Position numbers and translations under genes: made by a program
From: Ferrovibrio sp.
GTDB taxonomy: Bacteria; Pseudomonadota; Alphaproteobacteria; Ferrovibrionales; Ferrovibrionaceae
Direction: 5' to 3'
Assembly: GCF_029255545.1 (NCBI RefSeq)
Contig: NZ_JANLJJ010000039.1
Location: 20,965 to 60,600, forward strand
DNA: 39,636 nt
Shown: positions 34,356-39,636 of the stretch, piece after piece
Position numbering within the stretch: position 1 is the first letter of the stretch
Layout of the letters: the number at the start of each line of letters is the position of its first letter
The notes under the pieces: generated by a model
Databases searched by the model: none
What the model saw: only the letters and a program-made list of their open reading frames with translations
Told to the model about the DNA's origin: nothing

Positions 34356-36215
34356 ATGATGGAGAGTAAAACTCTGATCGCGCGGGTGATCGCGCCGATC
34401 GGCGTGGCGATGGCCCTGTATCATATGTGGGTGATCGCCATGGGACCGCCGCAGGCGCTGGTGTTCCGCGGCATCCATCTGGCCTTTGCCTTGGCGCTGG
34501 TATTGCTGATCTATCCCTTCGCCCGGGACGAGAGCGGCCGGCGGCGCCTGATCTGGCTCGACGCGCTGATGTTCGCCGGCGCCATCCTGGCGCTGGGCCA
34601 CCTGTTCATCAATCTCGACTATTTCATCAATCGCATCATCTATATCGACGACCTGAAGCCGCTCGATGTCGTTGCCGGTATGGCGCTGGTCGTGATCGTG
34701 CTGGACTGCACCCGCCGCGTGATCGGCTGGGCTCTGCCGATCACCGCCCTGCTGTTCATGGGCCATGCGCTGTTCGTCACCCAGGTTGATCCGCTCACCC
34801 TGCTGGATCAGCTTTACATGACCACCGAAGGCATCTTCGGCTCCACGCTGGGCGTTTCGGCATCCTATGTGATGATCTTCGTGCTGTTCGGCGCCTTCAT
34901 GGAACGCACCGGCACCGGTAAGCTGTTCATGGATTTCGCCCTGGCGCTGACCGGCCGGCAGGCCGGCGGGCCGGGCAAGGTGGCGGTGGTATCATCGTCG
35001 CTGTTCGGCACCATCTCGGGCTCGGCGGTTGCCAACGTGATGGTCGACGGGCCGATCACCATTCCGCTGATGAAGCGCACCGGCTTCCGCCCGTCCTTCG
35101 CCGCGGCGGTGGAATCGGTCGCCTCGACCGGCGGCCAGATCATGCCGCCGATCATGGGCGCGGCGGCCTTCGTGATGGCGGAATTCCTTGCCGTTCCCTA
35201 TGCCACGGTGGTGGTCTGGGCGCTGATTCCCTCGCTGCTCTATTACATTGCCTGCTTCGGCGCGGTGCATTTCGAAGCCAAGCGCCGCGGCCTGCATGGC
35301 CTGCCGGCGCATGAAGTGCCACGCATGCTCGCCGTGCTGAAGCAGAGCGGCCATCTGTTCATTCCGGTGGCGGTGATCCTCGGCGGCATGTTCATGGGCT
35401 ATTCGGCGCCGCTCTGCGCCCTGGCCGGCACGCTCGCCTGTTTCCCGGTCGCAATGCTGCGCGCCGGCACGCGTGAGGGCCTGCGGATGGACATGGTGTG
35501 GGACGCCCTGCAGGATGGCGCGCGCAACACGCTGGCGGTGGCGCTGGCCTGCGCCTGCGCCGGCCTGGTGATCGGCTCGATCACCCTGACCGGCCTGGGC
35601 ATCACCTTCACCAACTGGGTGGTTGGCCTGTCGCAGAACAGCCTGCTGCTGGCGCTGCTGCTCACCGCGGTGGCCGGGATCATCCTCGGCATGGGCATGC
35701 CGACCACGCCAGCCTATATCGTCATGGTGTCGCTGATGGTGCCGGCGATCATGAAGCTGGGCGTGATCGAGCCAGCCGCGCATATGTTCGCCTTCTACTT
35801 CGCCATCCTGTCGGCGATCACGCCGCCGGTGGCACTGGCGGTCTATGCCGCGGCCAGCCTGGCCAAGGCCAATATATGGGAAGCCGGCTGGGCGGCGGTG
35901 CGCACCGGCGCGGCCGGCTTCATCGTGCCGTTCATGTTCGTCTACGAGCCCGCCCTGCTGGCGATCGGCGAATGGCCCGACATCCTGCATGCGGCCGCCA
36001 GCGCCACCATCGGCTGCCTCGCGCTCGCCGCCGGCCTGTATGGCTACCTGATCCGGCCGGCCCTGATGTGGGAGCGCGCGCTGCTGGTGGCGGGTGCGCT
36101 ATGCCTGATCAAGCCGGGACTGGTTACCGATCTGATCGGCATCGGCCTGATCGCGGTGGTGTTCATCGCGCAGAAGGCGATTGCCCGCGACCCGAATTTG
36201 GGCAGGGCGTCATAG
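34356..36215 (+). CDS. TRAP transporter permease, fused small and large subunits
   Basis: A 619-residue integral membrane protein combining the four-helix DctQ-like part (about residues 1-140) and the twelve-helix DctM-like part, the form that goes with TAXI binding proteins. Signature segments are ERTGTGKLFMDFALALTGRQAGGPGKVAVVSSSLFGTISGSAVANVMVDGPITIPLMKRTGF, and GIILGMGMPTTPAYIVMVSLMVPAIMKLG with FAFYFAILSAITPPVALAVYAAA. It imports the ligand with a sodium or proton gradient. A second ATG at 34359 would drop one residue. The last bases overlap the convergent DHFR-like gene. Confidence 0.93.
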   Translation: MMESKTLIARVIAPIGVAMALYHMWVIAMGPPQALVFRGIHLAFALALVLLIYPFARDESGRRRLIWLDALMFAGAILALGHLFINLDYFINRIIYIDDLKPLDVVAGMALVVIVLDCTRRVIGWALPITALLFMGHALFVTQVDPLTLLDQLYMTTEGIFGSTLGVSASYVMIFVLFGAFMERTGTGKLFMDFALALTGRQAGGPGKVAVVSSSLFGTISGSAVANVMVDGPITIPLMKRTGFRPSFAAAVESVASTGGQIMPPIMGAAAFVMAEFLAVPYATVVVWALIPSLLYYIACFGAVHFEAKRRGLHGLPAHEVPRMLAVLKQSGHLFIPVAVILGGMFMGYSAPLCALAGTLACFPVAMLRAGTREGLRMDMVWDALQDGARNTLAVALACACAGLVIGSITLTGLGITFTNWVVGLSQNSLLLALLLTAVAGIILGMGMPTTPAYIVMVSLMVPAIMKLGVIEPAAHMFAFYFAILSAITPPVALAVYAAASLAKANIWEAGWAAVRTGAAGFIVPFMFVYEPALLAIGEWPDILHAAASATIGCLALAAGLYGYLIRPALMWERALLVAGALCLIKPGLVTDLIGIGLIAVVFIAQKAIARDPNLGRAS

Positions 36216-36737
36216 CAGCTGCTTGTAGACCAGTTTCGTCACGCCGCGGGACAGCGCCTCGGACTCGACCAGTTCGAGGCGCAGGTCGCGCCGGCCCGGC
36301 GGCAGCAGGGGCATTCCTTCGCCGATCATATGGGGGATAACATACAGCTCGAAGCGGTCGATGGCGCCGATGTCGAGGAAACCCGCCCAGAGCTGCGGAC
36401 CACCGAAAAGCCAAACATCGCCGTGCGAGGTCTGTCGCAGTTCAGCGGCCAGGGTTGCGAAATCCGCACGATGGGTTCGCGTATCGCGCGGCAGGCTCTG
36501 CAGGTCCTGCGCGGTGACAACATAGACCGTTTTTCCGGCATAAGGCCAGACGTCGCCGAAACTGCGGCTCATTTCGTAGGAGGCGCGACCCATGACGATG
36601 CTGCCGATCCCGGCCATGAAGGCTTCAAAGCCGAACTCAGCCGGATCGTAATCGTGCAGCCAGTCAACCGAACCATCGGGCCGGGCGATGAAGCCATCGG
36701 CGCTGATCGCCAGGTAGGCGCGGAACAACGGCGGCAT
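36210..36737 (-). CDS. Dihydrofolate reductase family protein (RibD C-terminal-like)
   Basis: A 175-residue protein with the RibD-C/DHFR fold: FRAYLAISADGFIARPDGSVDWL, SIVMGRASYEMSRSF, VWLFGGPQLWAGFLDIGAIDRFELYVIPHMIGEGMPLLP. It probably binds NADPH. Such stand-alone members are common and rarely have a known substrate; it is not the folate enzyme FolA. It starts 1 base after the FAD oxidoreductase stop and converges with the TRAP permease, overlapping it by 6 bases. Confidence 0.88.
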   Translation of the reverse strand: MPPLFRAYLAISADGFIARPDGSVDWLHDYDPAEFGFEAFMAGIGSIVMGRASYEMSRSFGDVWPYAGKTVYVVTAQDLQSLPRDTRTHRADFATLAAELRQTSHGDVWLFGGPQLWAGFLDIGAIDRFELYVIPHMIGEGMPLLPPGRRDLRLELVESEALSRGVTKLVYKQLL

Positions 36738-36738
36738 A

Positions 36739-38163
36739 TCAGGGCCACACGACCTTGCCGGGATTGAGGATATTGTCGGGATCGAAGGCGCGCTTGATTC
36801 TGCGCATCATTTCGATTTCGACCGGCGATTTGTATTGCGTGATCTCGTCGATCTTCATGCGGCCGACGCCATGCTCGGCCGAGATCGAGCCTTTCATCTC
36901 ATGGGCGATGTCGTGCACGATCTGGTGCACGCGGTCCCAGTAGGCCATGAAGTCTTCCGGCTTCCAGCCCACCGGCTGAGACGGATTGAAATGCACGTTA
37001 CCGTCGCCGATATGGCCGAAGGCAACGATGCGCACGCCGGGGATCAGGTCTTCCACCGCCTTGCTGGCGCGCTCAATGAACAAAGGCATCTGCGACACCG
37101 GCACCGAGATGTCGCATTTGATGCTGCCGCCCTCGGGCTTCTGCGAACTGGACATCGCCTCGCGGATTTTCCAGAAGGCGGCGCGCTGGGCATCCGACTG
37201 GGCGATGGCGGCATCCAGAACAAGGCCCTTCTCGAAGCCCTCCGCCAGCACGGCCTCCATGGTTTCGCCAATGGCGCCATCGTCGCGGCCCGAGGAGAAT
37301 TCCAGGATCAGGTACCAGGGATGGCGCTCGGCGATGGGGTCGCTGGTGGCCGGCGTGTGGCGCAGCACGTAATCGAGGCCGATGCGCGGCATGATCTCGC
37401 AGCCCGTCACCTGGCCGCCGGTGGCGGCCTTGGCCAGGGCCAGCAATTCGATGGCCGCCTGCGGGCTGGGAATCGCGGTAAACGCGGTGGCCATCGCCTT
37501 GGGCAGCGGATGCAGCTTCAGCACCGCGGCGGTGATAATGCCCAGCGTGCCCTCGCCGCCGATGAACAGGTCGCGCAGGTCGTAGCCGGTATTGTCCTTG
37601 CGCAGGCCACGCAGGCCGTCCCAGATCTGGCCATCAGCCAGCACGACCTCTAGGCCCAGCGTCAACTCACGGGTATTGCCGTAACGCAGTACGGCATTGC
37701 CGCCGGCATTGGTGGAGAGGTTGCCGCCGATGGTACAACTGCCTTCCGAGCCGATGGACAGCGGAAACAGCCGCCCGGCCTCGCGGGCCGCCTGCTGCAC
37801 GGTCTGCAGGATGCAGCCGGCTTCCACCGTGACAGTGTCGTTCAGCGGATCAATGGCGCGGATTTTGTTCATGCGCTGCAGCGACAGCACGATTTCGTCA
37901 CCGGCATCGAAGGGGATGCCGCCACCGACCAGGCCGGTATTGCCGCCCTGCGGCACCAGCTTGGTTTTTGTCTCGCGCGCCAGCTTCACGATGGCGGCGA
38001 CCTCTGCCGTGCTGGTCGGTTTCAGCACCAGCGGCGTCGTGCCGGCATAGAGGTCGCGCCACTCGCGCACATGCAGGGCCAGCGCGTCGGGATCGGAAGT
38101 CCAGCCTTTGGGGCCGACGATGGCGCGGAAGCGGTCGAGCAGATCGGGAGCGAGAGCGTTCAT
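36739..38163 (-). CDS. FAD-binding oxidoreductase, GlcD / D-2-hydroxyacid dehydrogenase type
   Basis: A 474-residue flavoprotein with an N-terminal PCMH-type FAD domain (VPQGGNTGLVGGGIPFDAGDEIVLSLQRMNKI, SIGSEGSCTIGGNLSTNAGGNAVLRYGNTRELTLGLEVV) and a C-terminal oxidase domain with FGHIGDGNVHFNPSQP and ISAEHGVGRMK, which hold the metal and substrate contacts. It oxidises a D-2-hydroxyacid such as D-lactate, glycolate or D-2-hydroxyglutarate; which one cannot be told. The Sua5 gene upstream stops 27 bases before its start, so the three minus-strand genes are probably one unit. Confidence 0.93.
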   Translation of the reverse strand: MNALAPDLLDRFRAIVGPKGWTSDPDALALHVREWRDLYAGTTPLVLKPTSTAEVAAIVKLARETKTKLVPQGGNTGLVGGGIPFDAGDEIVLSLQRMNKIRAIDPLNDTVTVEAGCILQTVQQAAREAGRLFPLSIGSEGSCTIGGNLSTNAGGNAVLRYGNTRELTLGLEVVLADGQIWDGLRGLRKDNTGYDLRDLFIGGEGTLGIITAAVLKLHPLPKAMATAFTAIPSPQAAIELLALAKAATGGQVTGCEIMPRIGLDYVLRHTPATSDPIAERHPWYLILEFSSGRDDGAIGETMEAVLAEGFEKGLVLDAAIAQSDAQRAAFWKIREAMSSSQKPEGGSIKCDISVPVSQMPLFIERASKAVEDLIPGVRIVAFGHIGDGNVHFNPSQPVGWKPEDFMAYWDRVHQIVHDIAHEMKGSISAEHGVGRMKIDEITQYKSPVEIEMMRRIKRAFDPDNILNPGKVVWP

Positions 38164-38190
38164 TGTGTCACCATAATCGCGGCGGCGATC

Positions 38191-39126
38191 CTAGCGTCCG
38201 CGCGCCGCGCGCGTAAGCCTGTCGTTGATGGCCTGGCCCAGACCATGCGGCGGGATCGGCATGACGGCGATGCCGTCCAGCCCCGGCGCATGATCCAGCG
38301 CATGTAGGCCGGCATAGAGATTGGCGGCAGCCTCGGCCAGATCGCCGGCATCGCTTAAACGCCAGACGCTGGTGAAACCGGGCGGCGGCGGGCCGAAGCT
38401 GAGCAGCCCTTCATTTTTCCCTGGCTGCGCTGCCGTGGCTTCCAGTCGCACCGGCAGGCGCGGCGCGTAATGCTTCAGCAGCATGCCGGGCGATTCACGC
38501 TTCACGTCGGTCGGCCGGGCCAGCGTCTCGCCCAGCACGCGCTCGATCTCCTCGGCCGCCACGCCGCCAGGCCGCAGCAAAGTGGCTTGTGGACCGGTCA
38601 GGCCGATCACGGTGGATTCCAGGCCCACCGGGCAGGGCCCGCCATCCAGCACGGGAACCTCCGGGCCGAGGCTGTCGCGGACATGCTGCGCCGTGGTGGG
38701 CGAGACATGGCCGGAGCGGTTGGCCGAGGGTGCGGCGACTGGGCGACCGACCAGACGCAGCAGCTCGCGCGCCTGTGGATGCGCCGGCATGCGCAGGGCC
38801 AGCGAGGGCAGCCCGGCCGAAACCGCCGGCGCCACCGGGCAATCGGGCCGGCGCGGCAGCACCAGGGTCAGCGCGCCTGGCCAAAAGGCTTCAGCCAGCC
38901 GGCGGGCGCGGGCATCGGCCATCACCAGATCGTCGAGCTGGGCCAGATCGGCGATATGGCAGATCAGCGGGTTGAAATCCGGCCGCCCCTTGGTGGCAAA
39001 AATCCTGGCCACGGCGGCGGGATTCGTCGCGTCGGCGCCCAGCCCGTAGACCGTTTCGGTGGCGAAGGCGACCACCTCGCCAGCTTTCAACTTCCCGGCG
39101 GCCTCTGAAATCGTTACGTCAACCAT
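38191..39126 (-). CDS. L-threonylcarbamoyladenylate synthase, Sua5 type
   Basis: A 311-residue enzyme that makes threonylcarbamoyl-AMP from threonine, bicarbonate and ATP for the t6A37 modification of ANN-decoding tRNAs. The YrdC domain fills about residues 1-200 (VVAFATETVYGLGADATNPAAVARIFATKGRPDFNPLICHI, and SANRSGHVSPTTAQHV). The linker SPGMLLKHYAPRLPV and the C-terminal Sua5 domain make it Sua5 rather than the short TsaC. It uses threonine and acts on tRNA-Thr among others, a loose thematic link to the threonine leader unit, but it is 17 kb away. It is divergent from the acyl-CoA dehydrogenase gene. Confidence 0.94.
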   Translation of the reverse strand: MVDVTISEAAGKLKAGEVVAFATETVYGLGADATNPAAVARIFATKGRPDFNPLICHIADLAQLDDLVMADARARRLAEAFWPGALTLVLPRRPDCPVAPAVSAGLPSLALRMPAHPQARELLRLVGRPVAAPSANRSGHVSPTTAQHVRDSLGPEVPVLDGGPCPVGLESTVIGLTGPQATLLRPGGVAAEEIERVLGETLARPTDVKRESPGMLLKHYAPRLPVRLEATAAQPGKNEGLLSFGPPPPGFTSVWRLSDAGDLAEAAANLYAGLHALDHAPGLDGIAVMPIPPHGLGQAINDRLTRAARGR

Positions 39127-39223
39127 AGCCCAAGTTTAAGCCGGCGGGCATTGGCCTTGCTAGGCGTTCCAGACCATATTATGCAGCGCCCACAGCATGA
39201 TCGTGGGTCAAAGGGAGACCGAG

Positions 39224-39636
39224 ATGGAATACGCCGCCCCCGTCAAGGATATGCGTTTCACCCTGGAGCAGATTGCCGGCCTGGCCGATCTGGCCAGCTT
39301 GCCGGGCCTGGAGAACGCCGAGGGCGAAATCGTCGGCGCCGTACTGGAAGAGGCGGCGAAATTCGCCGCCGGCGTGCTCTCGCCGCTCAATCGCGGCGGC
39401 GACAAGGAAGGCGCCAAAATCGACAATGGCGTGGTGCGTACCGCGCCGGGCTTCGCGGCGGCCTACAAGAAATTCGTCGAGGGCGGCTGGAACGGCATGC
39501 CCTTCCCGGAAGAGCTCGGCGGCGGCGCGATGCCCTGGGCCGTCACCATGGCGGCGCAGGAAATGGTACAGGCGGCCAATCTGTCCTTCTCGCTCTGCCC
39601 GCTGCTGACCCAGGGCGCCATCGACGCCATCATCGC
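39224..39636 (+). CDS. Acyl-CoA dehydrogenase family protein, 3' truncated by the window
   Basis: The first 137 codons of an acyl-CoA dehydrogenase of the long form: YAAPVKDMRFTLEQIAGLADL, then LEEAAKFAAGVLSPLNRGGDKEGAKI, GWNGMPFPEELGGGAMPWAVTMAAQEMVQAANLSFSLCPLLTQGAIDAI. The PVKDMRF N-terminus is typical of the FadE-like alphaproteobacterial group with an extra C-terminal domain. It is an FAD enzyme of beta-oxidation. The ATG at 39224 follows AGGGAGA. The gene runs out of the window, so length and catalytic Glu cannot be checked. Confidence 0.9.
   Translation, partial: MEYAAPVKDMRFTLEQIAGLADLASLPGLENAEGEIVGAVLEEAAKFAAGVLSPLNRGGDKEGAKIDNGVVRTAPGFAAAYKKFVEGGWNGMPFPEELGGGAMPWAVTMAAQEMVQAANLSFSLCPLLTQGAIDAII

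Noticed and set aside
33345-34766. 473-codon minus-strand frame opposite the TAXI protein and permease start
   Set aside because: It crosses a terminator and two genuine genes, with shadow composition.
1-39636. CRISPR array, insertion sequence, prophage or integrase
   Set aside because: No regularly spaced long repeats, transposase, integrase or terminal inverted repeats were found.

Overview
The window looks like a chromosomal stretch of a GC-rich alphaproteobacterium. The evidence is the neighbourhoods ptsP-rodZ-ispG-hisS-prfA-prmC-DUF4167 and pyrF-trpF-trpB-trpA-accD-folC/trxA, both typical of that class, plus GC-biased codon use and long antisense shadow frames. A Rhodospirillales-like relative is plausible but cannot be settled from this sequence. 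I saw no tRNA, rRNA, insertion sequence, integrase, phage gene or CRISPR array.

Layout. (1) 1-8101, plus strand: the 3' part of ptsP (nitrogen-PTS enzyme I), a RodZ-like protein, ispG, then the tight hisS-prfA-prmC run, and a DUF4167 protein closed by a bidirectional terminator. (2) 8123-15475: a secreted alpha/beta hydrolase, divergent trxA, then a minus-strand operon transcribed pyrF, trpF, trpB, trpA, accD, folC, whose last stop overlaps the trxA stop. (3) 15547-19928: accessory plus-strand genes (polysaccharide deacetylase, AraC/GyrI-type regulator, small conserved unknown, amidase). (4) 19925-21848: a compact unit that I consider the most interesting part of the window. It has a promoter at the end of the amidase gene, a Thr/Ile/Val-rich leader peptide starting almost at the predicted +1, mutually exclusive antiterminator and terminator-like helices, a 399-residue threonyl-tRNA synthetase lacking the TGS and editing domains, and a P-loop kinase overlapping it by 4 bases. 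(5) 21853-26005: an outer-membrane barrel protein on the minus strand, and the divergent rph-rdgB-hemW run. (6) 26016-31529: a DUF2855 protein and an RND efflux pump (permease plus adaptor), with two adjacent palindromes upstream of the adaptor. (7) 31677-33220: a GIY-YIG protein divergent from DUF2239-DUF488, sharing an AT-rich near-palindromic control region. (8) 33291-36215: a TRAP-TAXI transporter (binding protein, terminator-like hairpin, fused permease). (9) 36210-39126: a minus-strand run of Sua5-type threonylcarbamoyl-AMP synthase, GlcD-like FAD oxidoreductase and a RibD/DHFR-like protein. The start of an acyl-CoA dehydrogenase follows at the window edge.

How the genes work together: hisS, prfA and prmC are translation genes, and PrmC methylates the GGQ glutamine of the release factor encoded just before it. 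pyrF/trpFBA/accD/folC/trxA is a conserved biosynthetic cluster with mixed roles. The threonine-attenuator model predicts that the truncated ThrRS and its kinase partner are switched on when charged tRNA-Thr (possibly also Ile/Val tRNA) runs low. That model rests on sequence and pairing only.
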